DNA of 64,000 nucleotides. It comes from Nesterenkonia marinintestina (lineage in GTDB: Bacteria > Actinomycetota > Actinomycetes > Actinomycetales > Micrococcaceae). Below the pieces are notes generated by a model. It was given only the letters and a program-made list of their open reading frames with translations, had not been told where the DNA came from and did no database searches. The position numbers and the translations under genes were made by a program. Each line of letters opens with the position of its first letter. Positions within the stretch are counted from its first letter, which is position 1. Below are positions 33,904 to 44,809 of this stretch, in pieces. The DNA lies in NCBI RefSeq assembly GCF_025420485.1, contig NZ_JAOEFD010000003.1, positions 1-64,000 of the forward strand, written 5' to 3'.

Positions 33904-34992
33904 GTGCCCGAACTGTTCTCTCCCCTGCGTCTGCGTGCCCTGGAGATCCCGAACCGGCTCTGGATGTCACCGATGTGCATGTACTCGGCGGACGATGCGG
34001 CCGAGGCGGGACGGCCGACCGACTTCCACCTGGCCCACTACGCCTCCCACGCCTTCGGCGGGGCGGGACTGGTCATGGTCGAAGCCACGGCCGTGCAGGC
34101 TCGCGGACGCATCTCACCCTGGGACCTCGGGCTGTGGGACGACGGGCAGATCCCCGACTTCGCCCGTCTGGCAGCCGGGATCCGGCACGGCGGAGCTGTG
34201 CCGGGAGTGCAGCTGGCCCATGCCGGGCGGAAGGCCTCGGCTGACTCTCCCGCACGCGGCGGCGGGGCCCTGACCGCGGCGCAGGGCGGGTGGCCCACCG
34301 TCGGACCGAGCCCGATCCCGTTCCCCGGCTATCCCGTGCCGGAGCAGATGAGCGTCGACGACATCGCCGAACTCGTCGATGAGTTCGCCGCCGCCGCGCG
34401 ACGGGCTCGGGAGGCGGGGTTCGAGGTCGTGGAGATCCACGCAGCCCACGGCTACCTGCTGCACAGCTTCCTCTCCCCGGTGGCCAACCGACGGACCGAC
34501 CGCTGGGGAGGCGACTTCGCCGGTCGGACCCGACTGCTGAAGGAGGTCGTCGCGGCGGTGCGCAGCACCTGGCCCGACACCCTGCCGGTGATGCTGCGCA
34601 TCTCCAGCACCGACTGGATCGAGGAGGATCCCACCCGTTCCGAGGAGTCCTGGACGGTCGAGGACTCGATCCGCCTGGCAGCCGAGGTCTGTGACCTCGG
34701 GGTCGACCTCGTCGACGTCTCGTCCGGCGGGCTCGTGCCGGCCCGGATCAGCAGGGACCGGGACTATCAGACCTCCAAGGCGGCACGTCTGCGACGTGAG
34801 TCCGGTGTGCCTGTCGCCGGAGTCGGACGGATCAGCGAGCCTGTCGTCGCATCCGGCCTCGTCGCCTCCGGAGACGTCGACGCGGTGTTCGTGGCACGCC
34901 AGCTGCTGCGCGAGATCTCCTGGCCCAACCGAGTCGCTCAGGAGCTCGGCGCTGCGCCCCGGCACATCCCGCAGTACTCCTACGCCGTGTGA
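33904..34992 (+). CDS. Old yellow enzyme family NADH:flavin oxidoreductase (YqjM/NamA-like)
   Basis: 362 residues forming an FMN barrel. Motifs: [18 protein letters not shown] (the YqjM-type active-site cysteine is in PMCMYSA), [37 protein letters not shown] and GVGRISEP. Enzymes of this class reduce activated C=C bonds using NAD(P)H. GTG at 33904. The end overlaps by 13 bases with the convergent lactate permease gene. Confidence 0.9.
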   Translation: MPELFSPLRLRALEIPNRLWMSPMCMYSADDAAEAGRPTDFHLAHYASHAFGGAGLVMVEATAVQARGRISPWDLGLWDDGQIPDFARLAAGIRHGGAVPGVQLAHAGRKASADSPARGGGALTAAQGGWPTVGPSPIPFPGYPVPEQMSVDDIAELVDEFAAAARRAREAGFEVVEIHAAHGYLLHSFLSPVANRRTDRWGGDFAGRTRLLKEVVAAVRSTWPDTLPVMLRISSTDWIEEDPTRSEESWTVEDSIRLAAEVCDLGVDLVDVSSGGLVPARISRDRDYQTSKAARLRRESGVPVAGVGRISEPVVASGLVASGDVDAVFVARQLLREISWPNRVAQELGAAPRHIPQYSYAV

Positions 34993-36773
34993 GACGTGCC
35001 CCGGTGGTCCCTGCGGATCATCCAGCCGACGATCCCGGCCAGGGCACCCAGCACCACGACGAGGGCGACGGCTCCGAGATCGGCTCCCAGACCGTTGACC
35101 CAGAGGTAGGTCACCGTCCCGCCCACTGCGCAGTAGTAGGCCGTGATCATGGCCGTCTTGCGGATCAGGTCGCCCTCACGTCCCAGCAGCCCCACCGTGG
35201 CCGAGGCCGCGACGATGTTGTGGATGGCCACAGCGTTGCCTCCGGCTCCGCCGACGGCCTGTGCCGCGACGATGGTCTCCGGCGGGGCGCCGATGTGTCC
35301 GGCCGCTGAGAACTGGAAGTGCGAGAAGGTCAGGTTGCTCACCGTGTTGGAGCCGGCCACGAAGGCACCCAGCGCCCCGATCCAGGGGGCGAGCAGAGGC
35401 CAGCTTCCGCCGGACACGGCCGCGGCCCCCTCGGCCAGGGTCACCGGCATCGAGGCCAGGTCGGAGGCGGTGAACTCCGGGCCGGAGTTGATCAGCACTC
35501 GGACCAGGGGGACGGCGAAGAGGAGGGCCACGGCCGCACCGAGGATCTGCCGACCCGCGGTCGTCCAGGTCTGACGGATCTGCTGCGCCGTCATCCGGTG
35601 GAGCACATAGGTGATCAGGCAGGTGACGATGAACACGGTGCCGGGACTGTAGAGCCACTCCCAGGATGTGGTGATGCCGGTGCCGAACAGGTCGGCGAAG
35701 GTCAGTGTGATCGCCGGGGCGTCGGAGCGCAGGAACTCCTCGAGCGGGCCGATCAGCCGTGTGGCGAGCAGCAGCACGGCGACGAGGATGTACGGGAGCC
35801 AGGCGACGGTGATCCGCATGCGCCGGGTTCCGAGCTCCTGCAGGTGGTCGGTGTCCACCGAACCCATCCACCGCTCCTCCCACTGCGCGCGGGGGCCGAA
35901 GTCGAAGGTGTCCTCGGGCATGAGGAATCCCCGGCTGGAGGTGAACATCACCAGGGCCAGACCGATGAGACCGCCGATCAGGGACGGGAACTCCGGTCCG
36001 GCGAAGTGGGCGACGAGCACGTAGGGCACAGTCATGGCCACCGAGGCGTAGAGCGCGAAGGGCCAGATGCGCAGCCCGTCGAGGAAGCTGCGGCGCGGTC
36101 CGAAGAACCCGGTGAGGAAGACGGCCAGGGCCAGCGGAATCAGCAGTCCGACCACCGCGTGGATCACAGCGGTCTGGAACCCGATCTCATGGATCAGTCC
36201 CTCCTGCCCGCCGAAGGCCGCGGCCGTCGCGGCCACACCTTCTCCGCCCTCCAGTCCCCCGCCGACGCCGACCAGGATCGGCGTGCCGACGGCGCCGAAG
36301 GACACAGGGGTGGTCTGGATGATCAGACCCACCATGACGGCCGCCATCGCGGGGAAGCCGAGGGCCAGCAGCAGCGGGGCGACCACGGCTGCGGGAGTCC
36401 CGAAGCCCGAGGTGCCCTCGATGAACGAGCCGAAGAGCCACCCGATGATGATCGCCTGCACCCGCCGGTCGGGAGAGATCGCGGTGAAGCCGGCACGGAT
36501 GGTGCTCATCGCCCCGGAGGCGATGACGGTTGCGAGCAGCAGGAGGGCACCGAAGACGATGTAGAGCAGCGTCACCGCGACGATGAGCCCTTCCACGGTG
36601 GCGGCGATCAGGGCGTCCGGCCGCATCTGCCAGACGAGCGCGGCGATGAGCACCGTGACGACGTATCCCACCGGCATCGCGTACTTCGCCGGCCATCGGA
36701 ATCCTGCCAGAAGGACGCCGACCACCACGATCGGGCTGAGCGCCAGAAGACTCAGCACACCCAGATGATCCAC
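34980..36773 (-). CDS. L-lactate permease family transporter
   Basis: 597 residues with about 14 membrane helices. Conserved segments [40 protein letters not shown] and [19 protein letters not shown] identify the LctP family, which imports lactate (or glycolate) with protons. The GTG at 36773 has AGGTGG upstream. A GntR-type operator-like repeat lies 46 bases before the start. No lactate dehydrogenase gene is adjacent. Confidence 0.93.
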   Translation of the reverse strand: MDHLGVLSLLALSPIVVVGVLLAGFRWPAKYAMPVGYVVTVLIAALVWQMRPDALIAATVEGLIVAVTLLYIVFGALLLLATVIASGAMSTIRAGFTAISPDRRVQAIIIGWLFGSFIEGTSGFGTPAAVVAPLLLALGFPAMAAVMVGLIIQTTPVSFGAVGTPILVGVGGGLEGGEGVAATAAAFGGQEGLIHEIGFQTAVIHAVVGLLIPLALAVFLTGFFGPRRSFLDGLRIWPFALYASVAMTVPYVLVAHFAGPEFPSLIGGLIGLALVMFTSSRGFLMPEDTFDFGPRAQWEERWMGSVDTDHLQELGTRRMRITVAWLPYILVAVLLLATRLIGPLEEFLRSDAPAITLTFADLFGTGITTSWEWLYSPGTVFIVTCLITYVLHRMTAQQIRQTWTTAGRQILGAAVALLFAVPLVRVLINSGPEFTASDLASMPVTLAEGAAAVSGGSWPLLAPWIGALGAFVAGSNTVSNLTFSHFQFSAAGHIGAPPETIVAAQAVGGAGGNAVAIHNIVAASATVGLLGREGDLIRKTAMITAYYCAVGGTVTYLWVNGLGADLGAVALVVVLGALAGIVGWMIRRDHRGTSHTA

Positions 36774-36818
36774 ACTGCCACCTCGTTCTCGGAGCGAGAG
36801 TCCGCTCCCCCTGCGGAG

Positions 36819-36835
36819 GAATGGACTGACCATTC
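36819..36835. promoter_or_regulatory. Candidate GntR/FadR-family operator for the lactate permease
   Basis: GAATGG and CCATTC are perfect inverted arms around ACTGA, located 46 bases upstream of the permease start. On the coding strand it reads GAATGGTCAGTCCATTC, close to the TGGT-N3-ACCA form of lactate (LldR) operators. The remaining sequence up to the tRNA (36836-36987) holds no gene that I can support. Confidence 0.5.
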
Positions 36836-36987
36836 AATTCGCACATCAGTGTGCCCCGGTTCACAGTGTGAGGTCAAGCACTGATTCGGCGAGTGAGGTG
36901 CCCGTGTCGTCGTCTCCACAGGAGGAGTCCGACCGAGCCGGTACGGCTCCCCGAGGCAGAAGCCAGCAGAGCACGCACGACGAAAAG

Positions 36988-37025
36988 AGGGTCCGGCCCG
37001 GGTGAGAACACCCGGGCCGGACCCT
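36988..37025 (-). terminator. Strong terminator of tRNA-Ala
   Basis: A perfect 17-bp GC-rich stem with a four-base loop (AGAA) six bases beyond the tRNA 3' end, followed on the minus strand by CTTTTCG. It is a textbook intrinsic terminator. Confidence 0.92.
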
Positions 37026-37031
37026 CGTCGG

Positions 37032-37104
37032 TGGAGGTAACGGGACTCGAACCCGTGACCTTCTGCATGCCATGCAGACGCGCTACCAGCTGCGCCATAC
37101 CCCC
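37032..37104 (-). tRNA. tRNA-Ala (anticodon GGC)
   Basis: A 73-base cloverleaf on the minus strand: acceptor GGGGGTA pairing with TACCTCC (one G-T), D arm GCGC/GCGC, anticodon stem TCTGC/GCAGA with loop ATGGCAT (anticodon GGC), T arm with GGTTCGAGTCC. CCA is not encoded. No integrase or att-like duplication is seen beside it. Confidence 0.96.
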
Positions 37105-37155
37105 ATATTCTGCTGTCGCCGCCTCGGCAACTCCTACACTGTAGTAGGCCGCTTC

Positions 37156-37515
37156 TCAGCTGTGCAAATCGAGCCGAGGGACGTCCGCATAGAGCCTGTC
37201 CAGCCCGTACAGGACGCGTTCCTGCTCGTGCTGGACGTGGATGACCATGTGTCCGTAGTCCAGCAGAACCCACGTGCCGGAGTGCCGGCCCTCCCGTCGC
37301 AGCGGCACCGATCCGTGCTCCTCCTTCAGCCGAAGCTCGACCTCCTCCACGACTGATCCGATCTGCCGCTCCGAGGGAGCCGAGCAGATGAGGAACGCGT
37401 CGGTGATGCCCAGGCGCTCCTGCACGTCGAGGCCCAGGATCTCGGTGGCCATCTTGTCCTCAGCGGCGGCAGCGGCGGTGCGCAGCTCAGCCATCACGGA
37501 CTCGGGGACTGTCAT
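37156..37515 (-). CDS. rsfS: Ribosome silencing factor RsfS
   Basis: 119 residues of the Iojap/RsfS family that binds uL14 and blocks subunit joining in starvation. Motifs: VQERLGITDAFLICSAPSER and GTWVLLDYGHMVIHV. The ATG at 37515 gives the normal length. It follows nadD and a membrane-anchored gene in the usual nadD-X-rsfS order. Confidence 0.95.
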   Translation of the reverse strand: MTVPESVMAELRTAAAAAEDKMATEILGLDVQERLGITDAFLICSAPSERQIGSVVEEVELRLKEEHGSVPLRREGRHSGTWVLLDYGHMVIHVQHEQERVLYGLDRLYADVPRLDLHS

Positions 37516-37576
37516 GGGGCGGATACTCCTGGTCTGTGGGACGGTCGGTGGTCGATGACCTCGTGCTCCTGACGGG

Positions 37577-38089
37577 TCAGGCCGGGACGAACAGAGCCAG
37601 CCCGACGGCGACGACGAGCACGACGATGACGACGAGCAGCAGGATGATGAGTCGGTTACGCCGCGCGGCGGATCGAGAGGTCTCCTCAGCCATCGGCCCG
37701 AGGTCGAGCCCATGAGCTCCGGAGGCCTCGACCGGTGCGATCGGACCGGCGACGTCCTCGGCGCCGTCTGGGGCCTCCTCCTCCGGAGGCAGCCCACGCC
37801 GTGCCCGGTTCTCCCGGCGGGCGCGCTCGGCCATTGCCTCCTGCCGTCGCTTCAGGTCGGCATCAACATCCGTCGGGTCACCGCTCGAGACGGCTGCGAT
37901 CTCCGACGTCAACGTCCGGAGATCCTCCGAGTACTCCGGCGCCTCGACCGACTCCCCAGCCTGGTCGGAGCGAGCCGCCGTCGGCTCCTCCGACGCGTCC
38001 GAGGCGGACTCGACGGCCTCGCGGCGTCGCCGCAGCTCCCGGCGTGAGGGCAGCTGCTCGGCGGGCCGATGGTCGGTCGTCTCACTCAT
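37577..38089 (-). CDS. Membrane-anchored hypothetical protein between nadD and rsfS
   Basis: 170 residues: a long charged, disordered N-terminal part with basic helix segments ([34 protein letters not shown]) and one C-terminal membrane helix ([20 protein letters not shown]). Genes of this kind lie between nadD and rsfS in many Micrococcales. The cytoplasmic part has no recognisable domain. Its ATG overlaps the nadD stop. Confidence 0.75.
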   Translation of the reverse strand: MSETTDHRPAEQLPSRRELRRRREAVESASDASEEPTAARSDQAGESVEAPEYSEDLRTLTSEIAAVSSGDPTDVDADLKRRQEAMAERARRENRARRGLPPEEEAPDGAEDVAGPIAPVEASGAHGLDLGPMAEETSRSAARRNRLIILLLVVIVVLVVAVGLALFVPA

Positions 38090-38745
38090 GTGGGGACCTC
38101 CATCGGGCTCTGACTGGGCCGGGACCTGTCCGATTCGCCTCGGTAGAGACGATGTTTGGCGATGTACTGGACGACGCCGTCCGGGACGAGGTACCAGACC
38201 GGCTTGCCGGCGCGCACCCGGGTGCGGCAGTCGGTGGAGGAGATCGCCATCGCTGGAATCTCCTTGAGCGAGATCTGCTGGGTGCGGCCGTAGTCCTCCG
38301 AGGAGTAGCCGGGACGGGTCACCGAGACGAAGTGGGCCAGCGTCCAGAGCTCCTCGACGGACTTCCAGGACATGATCTGCGCCATCGCGTCGGCACCGGT
38401 GATGAAGAAGAGCTCAGCGGTGGGTCGGAGACGGCGGAAGTCATGGAGGGTGTCGATGGTGAAGGTCGGGCCGCCGCGCTCGATGTCGACCCGAGAGACC
38501 GTGAACCGGGGGTTCGAAGCGGTGGCGATCACAGTCATGAGGTAACGATGTTCGGCCTCGGTGACCTCGCGTCCGGCCTTCTGCCAGGGCTCTCCCGTCG
38601 GCACGAAGACGACCTCGTCGAGGTCGAACTCCGCGGCGACCTCGCTGGCCGCGACCAGATGTCCGTGATGGACCGGGTCGAAGGTGCCGCCCATGATGCC
38701 GACCCGAGGACGGCGACCGGCGGCGCGGGCATCGGCGGGAGTCAC
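38086..38745 (-). CDS. nadD: Nicotinate-nucleotide adenylyltransferase
   Basis: 219 residues. Makes deamido-NAD from nicotinate mononucleotide and ATP. The nucleotidyl-transfer motif [12 protein letters not shown] and the C-terminal [13 protein letters not shown] (normally ISSTxIR) are present. Length is normal for actinobacteria. It is followed without spacing by the membrane-anchored gene and rsfS. Confidence 0.95.
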   Translation of the reverse strand: MTPADARAAGRRPRVGIMGGTFDPVHHGHLVAASEVAAEFDLDEVVFVPTGEPWQKAGREVTEAEHRYLMTVIATASNPRFTVSRVDIERGGPTFTIDTLHDFRRLRPTAELFFITGADAMAQIMSWKSVEELWTLAHFVSVTRPGYSSEDYGRTQQISLKEIPAMAISSTDCRTRVRAGKPVWYLVPDGVVQYIAKHRLYRGESDRSRPSQSPMEVPT

Positions 38746-38750
38746 TGGGC

Positions 38751-38939
38751 TCAGTGGTCCTCGTGCTCCCTAGGGGGCAGCTGCTTGCCCTTGCTGGAGA
38801 ACATCACGGTCACCAGGAGCATGAGCATCAGCACGATGAACATGATGATGCCGAACCACTTGGTCGGCATGAACAGCTCATTGACGACGTGGGCGTCGTC
38901 GGCTGCGAGCAGCAGTGCGGCGAAAGTCAGGTCGGACAT
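38751..38939 (-). CDS. Small single-helix membrane protein
   Basis: 62 residues with one membrane helix ([20 protein letters not shown]) and a short charged C-terminus (PPREHEDH). Similar small membrane proteins precede nadD in Arthrobacter-like genomes. GAGGGAGAG-like ribosome site precedes the ATG. Function unknown. The 141 bases up to proA (38940-39080) hold no other feature that I can support. Confidence 0.7.
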   Translation of the reverse strand: MSDLTFAALLLAADDAHVVNELFMPTKWFGIIMFIVLMLMLLVTVMFSSKGKQLPPREHEDH

Positions 38940-39080
38940 GCCTCTCCCTCATCGGCGGATGCGTCACCGACCGTTCTGACGTGGTCCGTGCCCGCACCGA
39001 GGACGTCAGATGGTCGTTCGACGGACAGTCTACGGTAAAGCGACGGCCCTGCGCCCGGCGGCGGCACACATGTCCGGCGG

Positions 39081-40400
39081 TCAGGCCCGGACCTGGCCCT
39101 CCCCCCGGAGGACCCACTTGGTCGTGGTCAGCTCACCCATGCCCATCGGACCCCGAGCATGCATCTTCTGGGTCGAGATCCCGACCTCGGCGCCGAGGCC
39201 GAACTCACCTCCGTCGGTGAACCGGGTGGACGCGTTGACGATCACCGCTGCGGCGTCGACCTCGGCCAGGAACCGTTCGGAGGCGCTCAGAGATTCGGTC
39301 ACGATCGCTTCGGTGTGCGCGGTGCTCCACCGACGGATGTGGGTGAGCGCCCCGTCGAGGTCGTCGACCACGCAGACGGCGATCTCGAGGTCCAGGTACT
39401 CGCGCCCCAGATCATCATCGGTGAGCGCCTCGACCCGGACGGGGCTCGACTCCTCCGCAGGGTTACCGAGCTTCTCGTCGGGCAGCCACGCACGGGCCCG
39501 GTCGTCCACGTGCAGCGCGACTCCGGCGTGCTGCAGTGCGCGCAGACACTCCCGCCCCGCGTCCTCAGCCTCCTGGTGGATCAGCAGGGTCTCGGCGGCG
39601 TTGCACACGCTCGGGCGGTGCGTCTTCGCATTGAGCACGATGTCTGTGGCCATGTCCGGATCGGCGGAGGCGTCCACGTACACGTGGACGTTGCCCTCAC
39701 CGGTCTCGATGACCGGTACGCGTGAATTCTGCACCACGTGCTGGATCAGCTCCCGCCCCCCTCGCGGGATCAGCACGTCCACCGAGCCGCGGGTCTCCAT
39801 CAGAGCGGTCGCACCCTCGCGGCCGAAGCGATCGATCGACTGGACCGCGTCGACGGGGGCGGAGGTGGTCCTCAGCGCCTGTCGGATGATCGCCAGCAGC
39901 GTCTCGTTGGTCGTCTTGGCCGCCGAGCCCCCGCGCAGCACGACCGCATTGCCGGACTTCAGGGCCAGAGCGGCGATGTCCACGGTCACGTTGGGACGAG
40001 CCTCATAGATGACGCCGAGAACCCCCAGGGGCACCGCCACCTGGCTCAGTCGGATCCCGTTGGGCAGCGTGCGCCCCTGCAGGACTCGGCCGGTGGGGTC
40101 GTCGAAGGAGATGACCTCCTCCACGGCCCGGGCGAGGGCCTCGATCCGGGACTCGTCGAGGGTCAGGCGGTCCAGAAGGGCACGGCTCAGCCCGGCTGTG
40201 CGACCGCGTTCGAGGTCCTTCTCGTTGGCTTCGATCAGCGCGGCGGCAGACTCGCGCAGTCCGCCGGCCACCGCCCCCAACGTGCGGTCCTTCTGCTCGC
40301 GGTCCAGCCGAGCGAGCCGGCGTGATGCGTCCCGCGCACGGTCGGTGACCTCGGCGAGGTCGTCGATCAGAGTCTCATCGGTCTCCACCGTCTCCACCAT
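39081..40400 (-). CDS. proA: Gamma-glutamyl phosphate reductase
   Basis: 439 residues. Reduces glutamyl-5-phosphate to the semialdehyde with NADPH in proline synthesis. It belongs to the aldehyde dehydrogenase superfamily; the catalytic cysteine is in RPSVCNAAETLL, and LPNGIRLSQVAVPLGVLGVI and FTDGGEFGLGAEVGIST are typical. A GTG two codons upstream is an alternative start. It follows proB after 50 bases, so the two are probably co-transcribed. Confidence 0.95.
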   Translation of the reverse strand: MVETVETDETLIDDLAEVTDRARDASRRLARLDREQKDRTLGAVAGGLRESAAALIEANEKDLERGRTAGLSRALLDRLTLDESRIEALARAVEEVISFDDPTGRVLQGRTLPNGIRLSQVAVPLGVLGVIYEARPNVTVDIAALALKSGNAVVLRGGSAAKTTNETLLAIIRQALRTTSAPVDAVQSIDRFGREGATALMETRGSVDVLIPRGGRELIQHVVQNSRVPVIETGEGNVHVYVDASADPDMATDIVLNAKTHRPSVCNAAETLLIHQEAEDAGRECLRALQHAGVALHVDDRARAWLPDEKLGNPAEESSPVRVEALTDDDLGREYLDLEIAVCVVDDLDGALTHIRRWSTAHTEAIVTESLSASERFLAEVDAAAVIVNASTRFTDGGEFGLGAEVGISTQKMHARGPMGMGELTTTKWVLRGEGQVRA

Positions 40401-40450
40401 GGGCACAGCCTATCGCGGGTGCCGCGACGCAGTCAGCGCCGAGCCGAGGA

Positions 40451-41602
40451 TCACCGGCCGGGCAGACGAACCATGACGTCGGTATGGATGACCGGACGGT
40501 CATAGTCGGGGCCCATCTCCTCCGCCAGCTGAGCCGTGGTCCGGCCCAACATCCTCGGGAGCTCCGTCGAGGAGTACGAGGCGATCCCTCGGGCCACGAC
40601 GACGCCGTCGGGTCCGACCACGTCCACCGGATCGGACGCCTCGAAGATCCCCTCGCACCCGGTGATGCCGGCGGGCAGCAGCGATCGGCGACCCTGGACC
40701 ACCGCACGGACGGCCCCAGCATCGATGACCAGCCGCCCCTCCGTATGGGCCAGGTGCGTCAGCCACGCCGAACGGGCGCCGCGGCGGCGGCCGCGGGATG
40801 CGAAGAATGTGCCGACGGGTCGACCGGCGAAGAGCTCGACGGCCCGCTCGGCAGAGGTCAGCATCGCCGGGATCCCGTTGGCCGTACTGATCTCGGCGGC
40901 ACCGACCTTGGTGACCATCCCTCCGGTGCCCAGACCGGCGCCCCCGGTGCCGCCGAGTCTGACGTCGGCGAGATCCTGCGGTCCGTCGACGCGGGCGATG
41001 GGCCGACCGCCCTCCTGGGGAGGCCCGTCGTAGAGGGCGTCGACGTCGGACAGGAGGATGAGACCGTCGGCATGGATCAGGTTGGCCGTCAGGGCGGCCA
41101 GGCGGTCGTTGTCGCCGAAGCGGATCTCATGGGTGGCCACCGCGTCGTTCTCATTGATGATCGGCACGGCTCCCATGCTGAGGAGCCGTTCGATGCTGCG
41201 CAGCGCGTTCGTGTACTGGGTACGGCGGATCAGGTCCTCCACGGTCAGCAGCAGCTGCGCGACCACCGCTCCGTACTCACCGAACGTCCTGGAGTAGTGG
41301 GCCAGCAGAAGCCCCTGTCCGACCGCGGCGGCCGCCTGCTTGCCGGAGAGGTCCTGGGGCCGGCCGTTCAGGGCCAACGGAGACAGGCCGGCCGCGACGG
41401 CGCCGCTGGAGACCAGCACGACGTCGGTCCCCCTGGCACGCAGCACCTGCAGCGCATCGACCAGACGCTCCAGCGCCGGCACGGAGATGCCCCCGTCCAG
41501 GGTCGTCAGGGAGGATGAGCCGATCTTGACGACCAGTCGGCGGGCCCGGACGACGTCCTCCGCCGACGAGATCACCGACCCGGTCAGTCGCGGGGTGCTC
41601 AT
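40451..41602 (-). CDS. proB: Glutamate 5-kinase
   Basis: 383 residues: an amino-acid kinase domain ([45 protein letters not shown]) and a C-terminal PUA domain (about 290-370). Commits glutamate to proline synthesis; it is the usual target of proline feedback. The start overlaps the obgE stop by four bases. Confidence 0.96.
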   Translation of the reverse strand: MSTPRLTGSVISSAEDVVRARRLVVKIGSSSLTTLDGGISVPALERLVDALQVLRARGTDVVLVSSGAVAAGLSPLALNGRPQDLSGKQAAAAVGQGLLLAHYSRTFGEYGAVVAQLLLTVEDLIRRTQYTNALRSIERLLSMGAVPIINENDAVATHEIRFGDNDRLAALTANLIHADGLILLSDVDALYDGPPQEGGRPIARVDGPQDLADVRLGGTGGAGLGTGGMVTKVGAAEISTANGIPAMLTSAERAVELFAGRPVGTFFASRGRRRGARSAWLTHLAHTEGRLVIDAGAVRAVVQGRRSLLPAGITGCEGIFEASDPVDVVGPDGVVVARGIASYSSTELPRMLGRTTAQLAEEMGPDYDRPVIHTDVMVRLPGR

Positions 41603-43173
41603 CGGCCGTCTCCGACGCCTTCGGCACCGTCGGTGTCCGGACCGTCGACCCCGCGGTCCTGCCGCGTGTACTCCAGGTCCATCTCGGCACGGGTCCGGGC
41701 CCGGGCGTCACGACGTGCGCGCTGGTCGGCACGCTTCTGCTCCCGGGTCGGACGCGCGGTCTCCTCGAAGCGGACGTCGCTGCCGCGCGGTGCCGCCAGG
41801 TGCTCGGCTCCGGTGGACATGGTGGGCTCCCATTCGAACACGACGCCGTCGTCGCCTCCGATCACGACGTCGTCGCCGGGGGTCGCTCCGACGGCGTAGA
41901 GCTCGTCCTCGATGCCGATCTTCGCCAGACGGTCGGCCAGATAGCCCACGGCCTCATCGTTGGAGAAGTCGGTCTGCAGGATCCACCGTTCGGGCTTGGC
42001 CCCACGCACGCGGAACAGCGGCTCTCCCCCGCGCTCCTCCCGGACGATGGTGAATCCGCGCTCGTCGACCGGTGCCGGTCGGATCGTGACGGGCACCGTC
42101 GCGGTGCGGGTCTCACGCTCGCGTCGGGCCTGATCGACGATCTCCGCCATGGCGAAGCCCAACCGACGCAGGCCCTCGCGATTGAGGGCCGACACGTCGA
42201 AGACCTGGTGGCCGCGAGCGGTGAGCTGGTCCCGCACCATGTCCGCCATCTCGGCCCCGTCGGGGAGGTCGGTCTTGTTCAGGGCGATCAGCTGCGGGCG
42301 ACGATGCAGCGGCACGACGTCGCTCTCCTCGTCGCCCTCGGAGCCGCCCGCCACGGCGTCGGGGGCGTAGGCGGCGAGCTCGGCCTCGATGGCCTCGAGG
42401 TCGCTGACCGGATCCCGGTCGGTCTCCAGCGACGCGCAGTCCAGCACATGCACCAGGGCGGCGCAGCGCTCCACGTGGCGGAGGAACTCGTGGCCCAGCC
42501 CCCTGCCTTCGGCGGCCCCGGGGATGAGCCCGGGGACGTCGGCGACGGTGAAGCGGGACCCTCCGGCCTCGACGACGCCGAGATTGGGGATCAGCGTGGT
42601 GAAGGGATAGTCGGCGATCTTCGGCCGGGCCGCGCTCATCGCCGCGATCAGCGAGGACTTCCCGGAGGAGGGGAAGCCCACCAGTGCGACGTCTGCGACG
42701 CTCTTGAGCTCGAGCACCACCTCGCGCCGCTCCCCCGGGATGCCGAGGAGCGCGAAACCGGGCGCCTTGCGCCGCTTCGAGGCCAGCGACGCGTTCCCCA
42801 GTCCGCCCTGTCCGCCGGCGGCGACGACGAACTCCGCGCCGACGCCGACGAGGTCGGCGAGCACCTCGCCCTCGCGGGTCTTGACCACCGTCCCGTCGGG
42901 GACCGGGAGCCTCAGCGGTGCTCCGCGGCGGCCCTTCCGCAGACCGCCCTCTCCCACGCCGCCGCTCTCGGCGGTGCGGTGCGGACGGTGGTGGTAGTCC
43001 AGCAGGGTGGCCTCCTGGGGGTCCACCACGAGCAGCACGTCTCCCCCGTCGCCGCCGTCGGCGCCGTCGGGACCGCCCAGGGGCTTGAACTTCTCACGGT
43101 GCACGGAGACGCAGCCGTGGCCCCCGTCGCCGCCTGCTGCGTGGAGGACGACGCGGTCGACGAAGTGTGCCAT
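41599..43173 (-). CDS. obgE: GTPase ObgE/CgtA
   Basis: 524 residues: glycine-rich Obg domain (1-157), G domain with G1 GFPSSGKSS (166-174), G3 DVPG (212-215) and NKTD, then the OCT domain (about 350-440) and a basic/acidic tail of about 80 residues. It acts in 50S ribosome assembly and stress control. The ATG at 43173 opens MAHFVDRV, the family start. The order rplU-rpmA-obgE-proB-proA is conserved in actinobacteria. Confidence 0.97.
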   Translation of the reverse strand: MAHFVDRVVLHAAGGDGGHGCVSVHREKFKPLGGPDGADGGDGGDVLLVVDPQEATLLDYHHRPHRTAESGGVGEGGLRKGRRGAPLRLPVPDGTVVKTREGEVLADLVGVGAEFVVAAGGQGGLGNASLASKRRKAPGFALLGIPGERREVVLELKSVADVALVGFPSSGKSSLIAAMSAARPKIADYPFTTLIPNLGVVEAGGSRFTVADVPGLIPGAAEGRGLGHEFLRHVERCAALVHVLDCASLETDRDPVSDLEAIEAELAAYAPDAVAGGSEGDEESDVVPLHRRPQLIALNKTDLPDGAEMADMVRDQLTARGHQVFDVSALNREGLRRLGFAMAEIVDQARRERETRTATVPVTIRPAPVDERGFTIVREERGGEPLFRVRGAKPERWILQTDFSNDEAVGYLADRLAKIGIEDELYAVGATPGDDVVIGGDDGVVFEWEPTMSTGAEHLAAPRGSDVRFEETARPTREQKRADQRARRDARARTRAEMDLEYTRQDRGVDGPDTDGAEGVGDGR

Positions 43174-43237
43174 CGGCGGAACTCCTCTGAGCGGGACGGC
43201 TCGGCCGTCCGGAACGGGACTGACGGGGCTGTTAAGA

Positions 43238-43277
43238 CACCTCGAGGACGGACCGCGGGCGGTCCGTCCTCGAGGTG
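43238..43277 (-). terminator. Terminator or attenuator after rpmA
   Basis: A perfect 18-bp stem (CACCTCGAGGACGGACCG and complement) with loop CGGG lies 15 bases after the rpmA stop and 65 bases before obgE. It should separate abundant ribosomal protein transcripts from obgE, with partial read-through. Confidence 0.88.
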
Positions 43278-43291
43278 ATCTCCGACGCCTG

Positions 43292-43549
43292 TTACTGGGC
43301 GGCGGGGACGATGTTGACGACCTTGCGGCCGCGGCGGCTGCCGAACTCCACGGCACCGGCCGACAGGGCGAACAGCGTGTCGTCGCCGCCCCGCCCGACG
43401 TTGGTGCCGGGGTGGAACTTGGTGCCGCGCTGGCGGACCAGGATCTCACCGGCGTTGACGGACTGGCCGCCGAAGCGCTTCACGCCGAGGAAGTTCGCGT
43501 TCGAGTCGCGACCGTTCTTGGTCGAGCTCGCACCCTTCTTAGTTGCCAT
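43292..43549 (-). CDS. rpmA: 50S ribosomal protein bL27
   Basis: 85 residues; N-terminus [18 protein letters not shown] and [19 protein letters not shown] are invariant in bL27. There is no N-terminal cleavable extension as found in Firmicutes. It lies 53 bases after rplU. Confidence 0.98.
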   Translation of the reverse strand: MATKKGASSTKNGRDSNANFLGVKRFGGQSVNAGEILVRQRGTKFHPGTNVGRGGDDTLFALSAGAVEFGSRRGRKVVNIVPAAQ

Positions 43550-43602
43550 GGCTCTGCCTGCCTCTCAGCTGGATGGGAATGGGGGTCTGCGGGGGATCCC
43601 GA

Positions 43603-43911
43603 TCAGGCGATCGAGGTCACCTTCACGCGGGTCAGCTCAGAACGGTGACCCTGGCGCTTGTGGTAGCCGGTCTTGTTCTTGAACTTGTGAATGACGATCT
43701 TCGGACCGCGGAGGTTCTCCTGCACCTCGGCGGTGACCTTGACCTCGGCCAGGTCCTCTGCCTTGGTGGTGACCTGGTCCCCGTCCACCAGCATCACTGC
43801 CGGCAGCTCGATGGTGCTGCCTGCCTCGGCGGAGGCGCGGTCGAGGGTCACGAGGTCTCCGACGGAAACCTTCTCCTGGCGGCCGCCTGCGCGGACAATC
43901 GCGTACACCAC
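43603..43911 (-). CDS. rplU: 50S ribosomal protein bL21
   Basis: 102 residues from the GTG at 43911 (start [15 protein letters not shown], with an ATG equivalent in most species). [20 protein letters not shown] and [10 protein letters not shown] are family signatures. First gene of the rplU-rpmA unit. Confidence 0.97.
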   Translation of the reverse strand: MVYAIVRAGGRQEKVSVGDLVTLDRASAEAGSTIELPAVMLVDGDQVTTKAEDLAEVKVTAEVQENLRGPKIVIHKFKNKTGYHKRQGHRSELTRVKVTSIA

Positions 43912-44037
43912 TTGGGACTCACTTCTCTCGATGACGATTACTGACGATCTCGGATCCGGCCCGGACTGCGACGACCCTCTCGGGACGGCGGTCAGCGGGC
44001 GCAGAAGACGTAGGGGTGCCGATGACACCAGGGATCT

Positions 44038-44067
44038 ACTTTACGGGATCCCCGGCATCGTCGGCAA
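44038..44067 (-). promoter_or_regulatory. Candidate promoter for rplU-rpmA
   Basis: On the minus strand TTGCCG (44062-44067) and TAAAGT (44038-44043) are 18 bases apart. The transcript would carry a leader of about 120 bases before rplU, long enough for a ribosomal-protein leader structure. Confidence 0.5.
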
Positions 44068-44102
44068 CTGTCGTCGACACGGCCGCGTCGCCTCGACGCG
44101 GT

Positions 44103-44786
44103 TCAGGCCAGCGGAACCCCTGTGGACTCCCGCACCAGCTCCTCGGTGACGCCCGGCGCGGTCTCCGCCAGGCGCAGGCACGGGCGGTCCCCGGTTCGGT
44201 CCACGTCGATCACCGCCAGATCCGTGATGATGCGGTCGACCACCCTGCGGCCGGTGAGCGGGAGCGTGCACTCCGGAACGATCTTGGCCGAGCCGTCCTT
44301 GGCGGTGTGGTCCATGATGATCACCACGCGGCGGGCACCGTGGACCAGATCCATCGCCCCACCCATGCCCTTGACCATCTTCCCCGGCACCATCCAGTTC
44401 GCCAGGTCGCCGTTCTCGGCGACCTGCATGGCACCCAGCACGGCGACGTCGATCTTACCGCCGCGGATCATGCCGAAGCTGACGGCCGAATCGAAGAACG
44501 ACGCCCCGGGGCGCACGGTCACGGTCTCCTTGCCGGCGTTGATCAGGTCGGGGTCGACCTCCCGCTCATCGGGGTAGGGTCCGACGCCGAGGATCCCGTT
44601 CTCCGACTGCAGGACCACGGTCCGCCCCTCGGGGATGTGGTTCGGAATCAGTGTGGGCATCCCGATGCCCAGATTCACATAGGCCCCGTCGGGCAGCTCC
44701 TGGGCGGCTCGGGCCGCCATCCCGTCCCGGGTGAGTCCCGGACGCGGGTCTGCAGGGGTCTCTCGTGTGGTGTGCCGTCCGCTCAT
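44103..44786 (-). CDS. 3-oxoacid CoA-transferase subunit B
   Basis: 227 residues. The catalytic glutamate is E62 in SENGILGVG, which forms the glutamyl-CoA intermediate. [19 protein letters not shown] and [18 protein letters not shown]-like segments fit the succinyl-CoA:acetoacetate type. It works with subunit A encoded just upstream to activate acetoacetate. The whole cluster is for 3-hydroxybutyrate/acetoacetate use. Confidence 0.93.
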   Translation of the reverse strand: MSGRHTTRETPADPRPGLTRDGMAARAAQELPDGAYVNLGIGMPTLIPNHIPEGRTVVLQSENGILGVGPYPDEREVDPDLINAGKETVTVRPGASFFDSAVSFGMIRGGKIDVAVLGAMQVAENGDLANWMVPGKMVKGMGGAMDLVHGARRVVIIMDHTAKDGSAKIVPECTLPLTGRRVVDRIITDLAVIDVDRTGDRPCLRLAETAPGVTEELVRESTGVPLA

Positions 44787-44809
44787 CTGTGCCTTCCTCT
44801 CCGCCCCGG

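Noticed and set aside
35319-36884. Long plus-strand open frame (521 codons) opposite the lactate permease
   Set aside because: Its predicted protein is low-complexity and made of G, E, D, H and R runs typical of the antisense of a GC-rich gene. The minus strand holds a clear transporter.
37032-37104. tRNA-Ala as attachment site of the phage-like element
   Set aside because: It is more than 30 kb from the element boundary and shows no duplicated tRNA end or integrase nearby.
41800-43278. Plus-strand open frame of 492 codons across obgE
   Set aside because: It mirrors codon bias of obgE, whose motifs are unambiguous.
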